A stretch of DNA of 64,000 nt from Alphaproteobacteria bacterium UBA3612 (lineage in GTDB: Bacteria; Pseudomonadota; Alphaproteobacteria; Sphingomonadales; Sphingomonadaceae): NCBI GenBank assembly GCA_002375465.1, contig DFLT01000004.1, positions 1 to 64,000 on the forward strand, written 5' to 3'. The translations under genes and the position numbers were made by a program. The notes beneath the pieces were generated by a model. That model saw only the letters and a list, made by a program, of their open reading frames with translations. It had not been told where the DNA came from and made no database searches. Every line of letters starts with the position of its first letter. The first letter of the stretch is position 1. Shown here in pieces: positions 32,800-42,584 of this stretch.

Positions 32800-34593
32800 T
32801 TATTCATATTCCACGCCCGGCAGGCCATCGCCGCCATCTTCTATGAACTGGTCGATGCGCGTTTCGAACACGGGCAGGGGGACTGAGCCGAGCGACAGGA
32901 CGACATCGTGAAATTTACGGATATCGAACTGCGCGCCGAGCGCCTGTTCCGCCCGGGCGCGTAATTTTCGTATCGTCATTTCGCCCAGCTTGTAGGCCAG
33001 CGCCTGGCCGGGCCAGCTGATGTAGCGGTCGACCTCGGTTTCGACTTCGTGCTGTGACAGGGCGGTTCGGTCCGCCAGATAGTCCACGGCTTGCTGACGG
33101 TCCCAGTCATAATGGTGGACACCGGTATCGATCACGAGGCGCGCGGCGCGCCACATTTCGTAGGATAGCTGACCGAAACGTTCATAGGGGGTGCGGTAAA
33201 TGCCCATCTCCCGCCCTAAATATTCCGTGTAGAGGCCCCACCCTTCTCCAAAACCGGAAAAATAGGTCTGACGGCGGAATGCCGGCGCCTTCTCCTGCTC
33301 CAGTGCGAAGGCCGCCTGAAAACTATGGCCGGGCGAGCATTCATGCAGCGTCAGCGCGGGGATGTTATAAAGCGGGCGCGATGACAGGTCGTGCGTGTTC
33401 ATCAGGCAGGCTTCCAGCCCGCCGCGACCGGCTGTGTAAAACGGCGCAATGGAGTCGGGTACGGGACGGATCGTGAAGCGAAATCGCGGCAGAAAGCCGA
33501 AATAGTCCGCGATCTTTCCGTCGACACGTTTGGCTGTGTATGCAGAAACCCCCATCAACTCATCGGGCGTATCGGCGATGAAGCGGGGATCTGTGCGTAG
33601 GGACGCATTGAAATCCTTCAACGTCCCCTCAAACCCTACCTCGTCCATGATCGCCCGCATCTCCGCCTCGATGCGCGAGACTTCCTTCAGGCCGGTCGCG
33701 TGGATCTCCTCTGCGGTCAGGTCCAGCGTCGTGTACTGCCTGATCTGCTGCTGGTAATAGGATGGCCCCTCGGGCATCTTCTCGGCGGCCAGATCGGTGC
33801 GTGTATTGGGCAGATACTCCTGCCGCAGGAAACGCAGAAGCCGTGCATATGACGGCGCCACGGCTTCCCGGATGGCGGTACGCGCCTCTTCGCGCAGGCG
33901 CTCCTGCTCCGCTGCCGGAATGCGTGCCGGCATGTCCGCAAAGGCGGCCCAGAACGGATTCTCCTCTGCAGTGGTGGCGGTATAGGGTTCCACCGACGCG
34001 TCGCGCCCCTCCAATGTCACACGCGGAACGCTGAAACCTCGCTGCAGGCCGGCGCGCATATTGGCGATCTGCTCGTCAAAATAACGCGGAATGTCGCGCA
34101 TGCGGGAAATATAGCGTTCATATTCTTCGGCAGTGTCGAAGCCGGTGCGGGCGTTCAGGTAACTCCAGAAAGAGCTGTCACTGTCGAACGGCATCTCCCA
34201 TTCGCGGAACTTCGCATCGCCGATCGCCTCTTCCTGTAAGGTACGGAAAACAGCAGCGTTTACTTTTTCGCTTTGCGACAGTTGTTGCGCCGGAATGGTG
34301 TCGAGGGCCCTCAGCATTCGTCTTGCATGCTCGGTACGGCGCGCCTGCGCCGCCGGCGTCGCGGAGGGCAGGGAAGCGCCCGGCGACGTGCTGCCATCGG
34401 CCTCTTCGATGCGGTCAAATTCCTGCAGCTGCCATTGCCAGTCCGCTTCGTAGAGAGCCCGTAAACGTCCATCTGCGCTCGTGGAATCAGGTGCGCCAAT
34501 CGCACTATCCTGGTTCGGTTCCTGAATGCTCGCCTGAACTGCCGACGCCCCTGTCAGCAATGCTGCGGTCAAAATTGCGAAAGCCGGGTTCAT
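32800..34593 (-). CDS. DUF885-family secreted hydrolase
   Basis: This 597-residue protein starts with a signal peptide (MNPAFAILTAALLTGASAVQ to ASIQ). The metal-binding motif is LHECSPGHSF (HExxxGH, about residue 417), with GEGWGLYTEYLGREMGIYRT about 30 residues further, as in DUF885 proteins, a family related to zinc-dependent peptidases. AAGGAGA precedes the ATG at 34593. An extra 45 in-frame bases upstream lack a site. It likely acts in the periplasm on peptides or peptide-like amides. It is transcribed in the same direction as the M14 gene, with a 291-bp gap. Confidence 0.87.
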   Translation of the reverse strand: MNPAFAILTAALLTGASAVQASIQEPNQDSAIGAPDSTSADGRLRALYEADWQWQLQEFDRIEEADGSTSPGASLPSATPAAQARRTEHARRMLRALDTIPAQQLSQSEKVNAAVFRTLQEEAIGDAKFREWEMPFDSDSSFWSYLNARTGFDTAEEYERYISRMRDIPRYFDEQIANMRAGLQRGFSVPRVTLEGRDASVEPYTATTAEENPFWAAFADMPARIPAAEQERLREEARTAIREAVAPSYARLLRFLRQEYLPNTRTDLAAEKMPEGPSYYQQQIRQYTTLDLTAEEIHATGLKEVSRIEAEMRAIMDEVGFEGTLKDFNASLRTDPRFIADTPDELMGVSAYTAKRVDGKIADYFGFLPRFRFTIRPVPDSIAPFYTAGRGGLEACLMNTHDLSSRPLYNIPALTLHECSPGHSFQAAFALEQEKAPAFRRQTYFSGFGEGWGLYTEYLGREMGIYRTPYERFGQLSYEMWRAARLVIDTGVHHYDWDRQQAVDYLADRTALSQHEVETEVDRYISWPGQALAYKLGEMTIRKLRARAEQALGAQFDIRKFHDVVLSLGSVPLPVFETRIDQFIEDGGDGLPGVEYE

Positions 34594-34849
34594 TCTGTCT
34601 CCTTTGCCGGTCCCCCATGGATCAGCATCGGCGCGCAAAACGGCAGATCGCTGCGCTTGTTGCTGCGTGGGCGCTCCGTCCGGCTAGTGGCTAATCGAAT
34701 TTAAAGACGGCGCAAGACCGCTAATGGAAAAAAGCCAATTGAATCAATTCAGCTATTGCTGAGGGAAGCCTCGCCTGCACCAATCGCAGCGGCGCTCAGT
34801 CCCCATGGCGCACCATGACCGGACCTGAACGCCGCTGTTACCCGAAGTC

Positions 34850-37800
34850 CTAGTTTTTGCCGAACACCACCCCGCCATCGACCTGGGTGTCAAAGCCGGA
34901 ATTCCCAAAGGTGTAGGACATGCCGATATGGCTTGCACCATCGCCCGCCAGGAAGCCGGTGAAGATCGCGCCGCAATTGCCGCTTCCACCGCACACAGGT
35001 CCGGTGCCGGTGGCCGTCAGATTATAATCCTGGAACGTCATATTAGCGTTGCCGCTGGTCCCGACCTCCATCCCGCTTGCCGGATTTGCGGCACCACCGG
35101 CGGTGGAGATGCCATAGGTTGACCCGCCGATAGTGACGCTCAGATCCACGCCAACGCGCGGGGTTGCGCCAAACGCGACTGCGGCCGAACCCGTTACGCT
35201 GCCGGGAGCGAGGGAACCATCGCGGATCGTCGGGTCCGTTGCCCCGATCAGTGCATAGGTGGTGGAACCGGACGTGGGCAGATTGCTGGCCGGTTCGCCG
35301 GAAACGACATGCCAGCCGCCGTTGACCGGCAGATCCGCCGTGCCGAACTGGTAATAGTTTCCGCCCGTTGTGCCGCCGGCCCAGCGTCCCCATCCGATGA
35401 TCCCCGCAACGCTGCCTGCTTCATTCAGCGTAGCCGAGCCGATGGTCGGTTCTTCATCGGGTTGGGAGAAGCTGTAGCCGATCGGGGCGCCTGACACATC
35501 TTCATAGGTGACCGTGGTTGGTTGGCGCCGGTCGATGCCGATTATGGAGGATGCGTAGGTGGTGATCTGGTCGGCCACGGCGGTCCCTTCCAGCGGCGGA
35601 GCCTCGGGCACCAGGGCACCGCCTTCGAAAACCGCGCTGCCTGAAAGGGTGGGGATGCCGCCCGCAGTATCTGCAAAGACTATATAGCCCAGCGATGCCC
35701 AGCGGCCATCGGCACCGCCGACATTGTCCGTAATGCTGGCATCGCAGGAACTGCCGATAGAGCAGGTCACACCATCCGCACTAACCGTTACCGGCAGATC
35801 GCCAGCGAAATACAACTGTGGGCGATCCTCATTTTCTCTATAGGTTAGATTGAGACCCCCGGCGGGATTAGCCGTGCCGCCCTGTGTTTGGAAACTGTAC
35901 GTCGCGTCGGGCATTGTGACGGTCGCATCCACGCCCACGCATGGCGTGGACCCGAATTTCACCGCCATCGCGCCGGCGAAAGTGCCCGGTGCCGTTCCTT
36001 CATTGGAATATACCGGCTTTGTGGCACCCTTCAGCGCATAGCTGAAGCCGTTGTCCGCGCCATAGATGGTGCCCCGCCCTTCGAGAAGGCCGCCAGTATA
36101 ACGGCCAACCTGCCAGTCCTCATCACCGGCAAGGTCCGCCGTCTGCAACGTGCCGCGGTCAATATAGACAAGCCCATTCGCATTCGGAATGGAGGTGTCG
36201 TTCGCGAGCGACACCAGGCCCCGGCCATCAAAGGTTCCGCCATAGACGGCAGCAATGGAGCTTACGCGGCGCACAATATTACTGCCGCCGCCATCTACCG
36301 TCAGCGGCAGGAAAGAGGCATGGGCGAAAGCAGCATTCAGCGTGCCGGATGTAACGCCCGCCCCGCCGTCGAACGACAGATTGGCTAGGTCGTCTGTCTC
36401 CAGCCGGTATATGCCGGTGGCTACATCCGTCGAACCAAGAGTGCGGAATGATCCTGCACTCTTACTGAAATCCTCAGAAAACAGGGCATTAAGGCGGACG
36501 TTGCATGATGCGCCAGATGCACAGAAATCACCTGTGCCGGATGTGAATGGCGCAAAGATTAAATATCCTGAGCCCGTCATGGGCACGCCGTCCGTGGCAA
36601 CGGCGGCCAACCCGCCGGGAGTTGAAAAGGTGTAAGTCGTATCGAGGCCGAGTACACCTTCTGCGGCGATACGCGGCGTGTAGCCGAAGGAAAGTGCGAG
36701 GCTGAGATCGAAGCTGGTGTCGGTCAGCCCGGTGGTCGTCTGCGGGGCGAAGCCGCCTGTCAGTGTGTAGGTGGCCGTGCCGCTTACTGGCAGAACAGGA
36801 GCTATTTTCGCCACTGTGACCAGGTCGTGATACGTGCCGTCTACGGTGTTTTGCGAACCGTAAGAGGAGTACGTGCCAGCCCCGTAACGACTTAGCAGAA
36901 TGTCCTCATCCCCCAGTTGGTCGACGAGGGACATTGTGCCGCGATCGAAGACGGCTGAGCCAGCGCGCGTTACCGTCGCAATGGCACCATCATCCGCCAG
37001 TTCGCTTGATCCGGTATAAGACGTCACCTCGGCGAACCGAAATCCGTTGCGTGAATAGATTGCCGCCTGGTATGAGGTCGCGTTCAATGCGTAGACTTGG
37101 CCAGCGCTGCCATTATTTCCGCCATTGTCGCCACCCGTATCCGCCACAAAGCCTGCCGCGCCGGTGAACCCGATGCTGCCATCGCCGCCATTACGCGAGC
37201 CATAGGCCAGCACGAGCGCGTTGGCTCCGTCGCCAGCCGGGGTGGCGCCCAGATAAAGCTGGCATCCCGATGCGCCAGACACGCAGGCTTTGCCTGTACC
37301 GGTCAGGTCGGCATTCTGCTGAAGTGGGTACCAGTCGGGAGAGACAGAGAATGAGCCGGTGAGGCTTTCTAGACCTTCGATGCCACCTGGCGTTGCAAAG
37401 GTATAGGTCGTGTCGCCCGGCATGACGACGCTTCCCTCTGCGGCCATTCGTGCCTGTGACCCGGAATATTTGACGGCGATGTCCGCACTGAACGTACCCG
37501 GTGCGGAGGAGCCGTCGTTGAAGGTTGGGTTGGTGGCGCTGTCGAGGACGTAATTGATCGTCGCATCTGCCGGCACGTTCGTGACCGGCGCTGCGGTTGT
37601 GAAATGCAGCCCCTGATCCTCCCCGAGGGCGAAGCCCTGGCCGTTCTGCGTGAAGCGATCGCCATAGACGCGGGTGGAGACCGTCTGCGCACCTTCGACC
37701 CGTTCCGCAACGACAGGACCACGGACCAGAACATCATTGGAGATGTAGACCGGCGCGCCCTCCGCATTCAGGACGAGCGGACCGTTATAACCACCCGTGC

Positions 37801-39652
37801 TGACAGCACCGGTGCTGGCGTCCAGCGGAAGGTTCAGCGACTGCGCGGTGGCGTAGATGGCCACTGTGCCCCCTAGCGCAGGCAGGCCTGGGAAGGCGTC
37901 GGCATCTGCATTACTGAACCGCACATAGTTGAAATATGTATTGAGAAGGGTGTTATCCTCGGTCCGCCCAGCCTGTTGGAGGGCCAGGCTGACGCTATTG
38001 TCGAAATAGCTACGCAAAGCTTCAAAATCCGCAGCAGTGTAGCCGCTCGGCAGGCCATTGGCCTTGATATGAGCGAGGAAGCCGTCGACGATCGCCAGCT
38101 GCTCCGCACTGCTCGGTCCTGCAGAAAGATCGGGAAATGCGTCGATGTCGCCGCCATCGTTCAGGAAGGCGAGATAGCGGCCAAGAAAATCCGCCTGATC
38201 GCCGGCGAGTTGGTCCAGCAGGCCTGCATCATTGAGCGCCTGTAGGTAGCTGAGCAATAATTGCTGTGAAAGCACTCCATATTCGCTGGGTAGTCCGCCG
38301 TCCTGAATATATGCGATGAAGGCCTCCAGGGCCGCCGCATATTGCTGAGCGAGGGCATCGGAAAGTCCGGGGTTCAGCCCATCAAAGCCGGAGAATTCGC
38401 TGGGGACACCGCCGTCGTCCAGAAAGGCAAGATAGGCCCGCAGGGCGGATGCCTGGTTGGCGAAAAGACTGTCTAGCAGTCCCGAGCTTTCTAGCGCGGA
38501 AAGATAGGCAGCGATCTGCGCGGAGGTGGCGCCGTCATAACCGGCGATGTCCCCGCCTTGCGCAAGGTAGGTCAGATATGCCGAGACGATATCTGCATAT
38601 TGGCTGAGCAGTTCTGAATCGATGCCCTCGCCGTAATAGAAGCCGGCGGGGTTTCCGCCGCCGGCGAGGTAATCAAGATATGCCGTCACGAGAGCGGGCT
38701 GAATGCCCGTGATCTGTTCCAACATACCGCTGTTCTGCAGATACTGCAGATAAGCGTTTACCGAGGCCAGATCGGCGCCTGCAAAGCTGGAAGGAGATCC
38801 GCCGGCGGCCAGTAATTGGAGGTACTGAGTTAGTATGGCATTGTAGGAATTCTGGAATTCCGCTGCCGCACCGTCATTTGCCAGAAAACGAAGATAAGCA
38901 TTTATCAGGGGGGATGAAAGCGACGCGGTATCGCCGGTCCGCGCCGTGGCGAGCGCGGCCACCAGGCGGTTCGAATAGGCCAGCAATCGCTCCACATCGC
39001 CCGACGGCAGGGAACCCAGGGCCGTGTTGAATGCGCGGGCATCTATCGCGCGTGCTGCCTGCTGGACGTCGCGCGCAGCGCCAATTGCGTTCAACGCGAA
39101 GCCCAGCGTTACGGGCAGACCATTTTCCGCGGCAGCCTTGATGCCCTCTCGCTTCAGCGAAGCAACGGTTGCGGTCGGGGCGGGCTGCGCCGGATTGGCG
39201 TATACGCGCGATGTTGTACCATTGGCGGCCATGCTCCATGCCGAACCGAGGTCAAAGCTTTGCTTGCTACCGTTTGCGGCCACAGTCATCGCCCCTTGCA
39301 GGACATGACCCCGCACCCCATCGCCGTGAACGGTCAGGCTCGCAGCCCCCTGGACGGTGGCAGCGCCTTTCCCTTCGAAACGAAGCGTGACGGGATTTTC
39401 GCCACGCGACATGACGGTTACGGCGCCTTCGGAGATCGTGACCTCGGTGCCGGTAAGCAGGAAGCGCGATTTTCCCACCAGACTGACGGTTGCGCCATCG
39501 TCAAATCGTATCTGGGTGACGCCCGTTTCGCGCGTTTGCCATGCATTTTCAGGCACCGGGCCCGATTGCCCGAATACGTAGCGTGCCGCCTCTGCCGGTT
39601 GGGCGAAGGTGAGGAGCGAAGCCGTGGTGAGCAGTATTGCCTTGTTGAACAT
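34850..39652 (-). CDS. Giant secreted FecR-domain protein with helical and beta-barrel-like repeats
   Basis: A 1600-residue protein. Signal peptide (MFNKAILLTTASLLTFAQPA, cleavage near EAA22). A FecR-like beta domain follows (about 35-135: VTQIRFDDGATVSLVGKSRF, LTGTEVTISEGAVTVM). A helical array (about 248-590) of some eleven 23-38-residue repeats has the core AYLxYLxxGG. Then come four beta-rich units starting near 697, 955, 1203 and 1463, each with a short disulfide-like cysteine pair (790/797, 1043/1050, 1297/1303, 1554/1560) and TPRxGVD/AEG and YTFxTPGG motifs. The protein ends GGVVFGKN. The units resemble the lipocalin-like barrels of Slam substrates such as TbpB. The gene starts 14 bp after the Slam-like gene, so Slam-dependent export is likely. 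No lipobox is seen, so a soluble or non-lipid-anchored product is expected. Ligand unknown. Confidence 0.8.
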   Translation of the reverse strand: MFNKAILLTTASLLTFAQPAEAARYVFGQSGPVPENAWQTRETGVTQIRFDDGATVSLVGKSRFLLTGTEVTISEGAVTVMSRGENPVTLRFEGKGAATVQGAASLTVHGDGVRGHVLQGAMTVAANGSKQSFDLGSAWSMAANGTTSRVYANPAQPAPTATVASLKREGIKAAAENGLPVTLGFALNAIGAARDVQQAARAIDARAFNTALGSLPSGDVERLLAYSNRLVAALATARTGDTASLSSPLINAYLRFLANDGAAAEFQNSYNAILTQYLQLLAAGGSPSSFAGADLASVNAYLQYLQNSGMLEQITGIQPALVTAYLDYLAGGGNPAGFYYGEGIDSELLSQYADIVSAYLTYLAQGGDIAGYDGATSAQIAAYLSALESSGLLDSLFANQASALRAYLAFLDDGGVPSEFSGFDGLNPGLSDALAQQYAAALEAFIAYIQDGGLPSEYGVLSQQLLLSYLQALNDAGLLDQLAGDQADFLGRYLAFLNDGGDIDAFPDLSAGPSSAEQLAIVDGFLAHIKANGLPSGYTAADFEALRSYFDNSVSLALQQAGRTEDNTLLNTYFNYVRFSNADADAFPGLPALGGTVAIYATAQSLNLPLDASTGAVSTGGYNGPLVLNAEGAPVYISNDVLVRGPVVAERVEGAQTVSTRVYGDRFTQNGQGFALGEDQGLHFTTAAPVTNVPADATINYVLDSATNPTFNDGSSAPGTFSADIAVKYSGSQARMAAEGSVVMPGDTTYTFATPGGIEGLESLTGSFSVSPDWYPLQQNADLTGTGKACVSGASGCQLYLGATPAGDGANALVLAYGSRNGGDGSIGFTGAAGFVADTGGDNGGNNGSAGQVYALNATSYQAAIYSRNGFRFAEVTSYTGSSELADDGAIATVTRAGSAVFDRGTMSLVDQLGDEDILLSRYGAGTYSSYGSQNTVDGTYHDLVTVAKIAPVLPVSGTATYTLTGGFAPQTTTGLTDTSFDLSLALSFGYTPRIAAEGVLGLDTTYTFSTPGGLAAVATDGVPMTGSGYLIFAPFTSGTGDFCASGASCNVRLNALFSEDFSKSAGSFRTLGSTDVATGIYRLETDDLANLSFDGGAGVTSGTLNAAFAHASFLPLTVDGGGSNIVRRVSSIAAVYGGTFDGRGLVSLANDTSIPNANGLVYIDRGTLQTADLAGDEDWQVGRYTGGLLEGRGTIYGADNGFSYALKGATKPVYSNEGTAPGTFAGAMAVKFGSTPCVGVDATVTMPDATYSFQTQGGTANPAGGLNLTYRENEDRPQLYFAGDLPVTVSADGVTCSIGSSCDASITDNVGGADGRWASLGYIVFADTAGGIPTLSGSAVFEGGALVPEAPPLEGTAVADQITTYASSIIGIDRRQPTTVTYEDVSGAPIGYSFSQPDEEPTIGSATLNEAGSVAGIIGWGRWAGGTTGGNYYQFGTADLPVNGGWHVVSGEPASNLPTSGSTTYALIGATDPTIRDGSLAPGSVTGSAAVAFGATPRVGVDLSVTIGGSTYGISTAGGAANPASGMEVGTSGNANMTFQDYNLTATGTGPVCGGSGNCGAIFTGFLAGDGASHIGMSYTFGNSGFDTQVDGGVVFGKN
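37883..38911 (-). repeat. Degenerate helical-repeat array within the FecR-domain protein
   Basis: Residues about 248-590 consist of tandem units with the core [IL]xAYLxYLxxGG, for example VTAYLDYLAGGGNPAGF, VSAYLTYLAQGGDIAGY, LRAYLAFLDDGGVPSEF and LGRYLAFLNDGGDIDAF. Units ending in SGLLDxL alternate with GGxPxxF units, giving a higher-order period of roughly three units. The DNA copies are divergent, so this is an old protein repeat and not a fresh DNA repeat. Confidence 0.75.
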
Positions 39653-39666
39653 CAGGTCTCTCCAAA

Positions 39667-40980
39667 TCAGAATTCGTGCCGGACGCCGACGCTGACGGTC
39701 GCGCGCTCATAGTCGTAGAGCGCGAAATTGCTCCAGTTGCGGGTGTAGGTAACGCGCGGGCGCGCATAGATATTTTCTGCTATGCGGAACTTCAGTCCTG
39801 CGGACAGGTCGACTTGTTCATCCTTGCGTTTTCCAAGGAACAGGGGGTCCGCAGCATCGTGCCGGCGCACTTGTCCACCGACGCCCGCAATAACGGACAC
39901 GTTGGTGCCCACCGGCTGCTCAATGCCGAAATTCAGGCGAAGATAGTCGAAGGAGAGGTGATCGCCGGCGCCTCGTCGCGTCTCTTCATGACCGCCGGTC
40001 AGCGATACGATCGTCGTGCGCGCCGCATATGAAACGCCCAGGCTGTAGCGATTTGCGTCGCGCAGGGGATCATTGTCGAAATTCAACCGGAAGGCTTCCG
40101 CCGACACACTCAGTGCCTCGCCGCTTTTCAGCCGGGTGGTATACTGCCCGATTGCGCCGTAGCTCTGGCGGAAACTGTCCTGACCCAGCCAGAATTGCTG
40201 ACCCTGAAGCGAAAAGGAAATCACGTCGCGATTGGCGAGAGTATGTCCCACGCCACCCGTGCCGGTGATTGCCGACTGATCGAATGCACTGCTGTCGATA
40301 TTGTCGCGCCAATTGCCGAGCACGGAGGCAAATAGCCGTGTCTGGCGTGAAACCGCCGTGACACCGGACACGCCAGCCAGAACTTCGTAAAAAGCCTTGT
40401 CCTGTTCTCGCGCTGCGGCGCCCAGCGCACCGGGTCCGAAGGCAGCGAACAGCGGAATGACAATGGTGTCGGCATCGGTGGCACCGTTGATATTACTGTC
40501 ATATCCGCCTGCTGCGTCGACAAAGCCGCTGACCGAGCTGCCGCCGCCCGCGATTTGCCGGTCATAGTCGCGCACGATCCTGTCGAAACGCTGACGCACC
40601 GGATCGGGCAGGCTGGGGTCGTTCACCACGGTGTCGAACTGTTCACGCGCCGTGTCTATGTCGCCCGCCATGGCATAGGTGCGGGCCAGCTCCGCACGGG
40701 CCTGCGCATGGTCCGGATTGGTCGCCAGAACACGTTGAAAGGCCATGATCGCCTCTGCCACATGCCCGGAATCCGCGGCCGCGAGGCCCAGGATGTAATT
40801 ATAGTCCGGGTCGGTGCTTCGTTGCTCCAGCGCAGGCTCCAGCAGCTGATATGCTGCGTCTGCTTGCTGTTTGGAATGAAGGTCCAGCGCCTGACTGACC
40901 AGATTATCGACTTCCGCCTGCGCGGCGCTTGTAGCGGCCAGAACACATCCGGCCGACAGCAAAAATAACTTATTGAACAA
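39667..40980 (-). CDS. Slam-like outer-membrane protein (TPR plus DUF560 barrel)
   Basis: This 437-residue protein has a signal peptide (MFNKLFLLSAGCVLAATSAA-QA). TPR-like helices follow (AYQLLEPALEQRSTDPDYNY, HVAEAIMAFQRVLATNPDHA, DIDTAREQFDTVV). After about residue 135 comes an outer-membrane barrel (GFVDAAGGYDSNINGATD onward) ending in GVRHEF with a C-terminal Phe. This is the layout of surface lipoprotein assembly modifier (Slam, DUF560) proteins that move barrel-type substrates across the outer membrane. The start is TTG 40980 with AGGAAGG upstream. The first residues match those of the downstream FecR-domain protein (MFNK), and the upstream open frame has no signal peptide. It is operonic with its presumed substrate. 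Confidence 0.8.
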   Translation of the reverse strand: MFNKLFLLSAGCVLAATSAAQAEVDNLVSQALDLHSKQQADAAYQLLEPALEQRSTDPDYNYILGLAAADSGHVAEAIMAFQRVLATNPDHAQARAELARTYAMAGDIDTAREQFDTVVNDPSLPDPVRQRFDRIVRDYDRQIAGGGSSVSGFVDAAGGYDSNINGATDADTIVIPLFAAFGPGALGAAAREQDKAFYEVLAGVSGVTAVSRQTRLFASVLGNWRDNIDSSAFDQSAITGTGGVGHTLANRDVISFSLQGQQFWLGQDSFRQSYGAIGQYTTRLKSGEALSVSAEAFRLNFDNDPLRDANRYSLGVSYAARTTIVSLTGGHEETRRGAGDHLSFDYLRLNFGIEQPVGTNVSVIAGVGGQVRRHDAADPLFLGKRKDEQVDLSAGLKFRIAENIYARPRVTYTRNWSNFALYDYERATVSVGVRHEF

Positions 40981-41198
40981 GCGAGAACATCCTTCCTGAT
41001 CGGAGACTGGATCACCGGCTCGGGGGTTAGGAAGATGCGCCTGGGGGGACCATCCCGCGTTCAGGGGATGGACAAGCATTAGGTTGATTGGCGGTCGAGT
41101 AACGATCTCTTCTTCGAAGGAGCGCGCACCAAGGCTTACCAATCTTGACGAGTGAGGCGGAAGGCTCCACCGTCGTTTTTTTCCCGTAATGGACCGTG

Positions 41199-42584
41199 AT
41201 GCCAAACTTCGCGCGTAGCAGCCTTTGGGCCATGCCTGGTACGCTGCTTACCCTTGCAATCTCCGGCGGCTTCCTGGTTACCGCCCTGATTACCCTCATG
41301 GCCATCGCGCAGCCGCGTTTCGTCGAACAGCCGATCGCAGAAGGGGAGAAAATTGTCCTCCATACCGACGACGGGAAGATGCTGGGACAGCCTGTCCTGC
41401 CTGACGCGCCGGGCGGCATCGCGTCACATGTGGAACGGTTGGACCTAACGCCCGAACCTGACACGATCGGCAATTATGCGGACCAGAAGCGCTTCTTTCA
41501 GCGTCAGGAACGACTCGCCGATTGGCTGAGGCAGCTCGAAGGGGCAACGATGCCGCTAATGGCCGAAGACGGGCAGCAGACCTCGGTTCGTATGACGCCG
41601 TCGCGCGCACTGCCCTTTGAATTCTGGATGCAGATTCTGATCGGCTTCGTAATTTTCGTGATTTCCGCTTGGGTCTGGGCGCTTCAACCGCGCGCCTGGC
41701 CCAACCGCCTGTTCGGTCTCGCGGGCGCTGGCCTTTGGCTCGCAGCCAGCACTGCCGCATTGTACAGCACCCGCTGGCTGGCCCTGCCGACATCGCTCTT
41801 TCTTCCGCTGAGTACGGTGAATGGCCTCGGCGCGATGACCTATGGCGCGGCAATGATCAGCCTGTTTCTGATCTACCCGGTACGTATCGTAAGCAATCGC
41901 GCGCTCATCTGGGTGGGCGCCGTTTTCGGTGCCTGGTTTCTACTCGGCCTATTCGACCTGATGGGATCGCCGCCGTCGGAGGTGCCGCTTCTGACGGCCA
42001 CACAAATGCTGCTGATTTTGCTGCTGGTGGTTTTGCAATCCTTCAAATCCAGAAAGAATCCACTGCATCGTGCGGCAATAAGATGGGTCGGCGTCTCCAC
42101 ATTGGTCGGATCCGGTCTGTTCATCAGCGCGGCCGCAATTCCCGTGGTGCTGGGCATGGAGCCGCTGATCGACCAAAGCTATGCCTTCGCTTTTTTCCTG
42201 ATTGTGCATCTGGGCGTTGCCTTTGGACTGCGCCGCAACGCGCTCTTCCAAAGCGAACAATGGGCAATCACCATGTTCCGCGCCGTATCCTTCGGCCTGT
42301 TGCTGATCAGCGTCGATATATTGCTGATCACGCTGCTCGGTTCGGTAGGCAGCGCAGCTGTACTGACCCTGTTGCTGCTCCTCCCCTTCTTCTACCTGCC
42401 CTGGCGCAGCTTTGTGCAGCGCTGGCTGACGGGCAGCGCCCATATTGCAGATTTACTGGAGGAAGTGGCCCATATCGCGCTTGTCCGGGACGTCCCCCTG
42501 CGTGCCCAGCAGTGGCGAAACATTTTTCGACAAGGCCTTCTCCCCGCTTCAGATAGAAGAACAGGGGCACTCCTCATCGGCTGA
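41199..42584 (+). CDS. Sensor histidine kinase, N-terminal membrane sensor part (frameshifted)
   Basis: A 461-codon frame. One N-terminal helix (LLTLAISGGFLVTALITLMA), an extracytoplasmic stretch of ~120 residues, then about seven more membrane helices and the start of a cytoplasmic linker (QRWLTGSAHIADLLEEVAHI). After QQWRNIFRQG the sequence stops resembling a kinase and ends at 42584. Dropping one T from the T5 tract at 42523-42527 joins it in frame to the kinase core downstream (WRNIFDKAFSPLQIEEQ). The full protein would be about 707 residues. ATG 41199 overlaps a GTG three bases upstream. It diverges from the Slam-FecR pair. Confidence 0.8.
   Translation: MPNFARSSLWAMPGTLLTLAISGGFLVTALITLMAIAQPRFVEQPIAEGEKIVLHTDDGKMLGQPVLPDAPGGIASHVERLDLTPEPDTIGNYADQKRFFQRQERLADWLRQLEGATMPLMAEDGQQTSVRMTPSRALPFEFWMQILIGFVIFVISAWVWALQPRAWPNRLFGLAGAGLWLAASTAALYSTRWLALPTSLFLPLSTVNGLGAMTYGAAMISLFLIYPVRIVSNRALIWVGAVFGAWFLLGLFDLMGSPPSEVPLLTATQMLLILLLVVLQSFKSRKNPLHRAAIRWVGVSTLVGSGLFISAAAIPVVLGMEPLIDQSYAFAFFLIVHLGVAFGLRRNALFQSEQWAITMFRAVSFGLLLISVDILLITLLGSVGSAAVLTLLLLLPFFYLPWRSFVQRWLTGSAHIADLLEEVAHIALVRDVPLRAQQWRNIFRQGLLPASDRRTGALLIG

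Noticed and set aside
37883..38911. CRISPR-like or minisatellite DNA repeat in the giant gene
   Set aside because: Repetition is visible in the protein, but the DNA units are divergent, of unequal length and in frame; no spacer pattern exists.
42523..42527. Programmed ribosomal frameshift at the T5 tract of the histidine kinase
   Set aside because: There is no slippery heptamer, stimulatory Shine-Dalgarno or structure that I can see, and sensor kinases of this type are single-frame; an indel is simpler.
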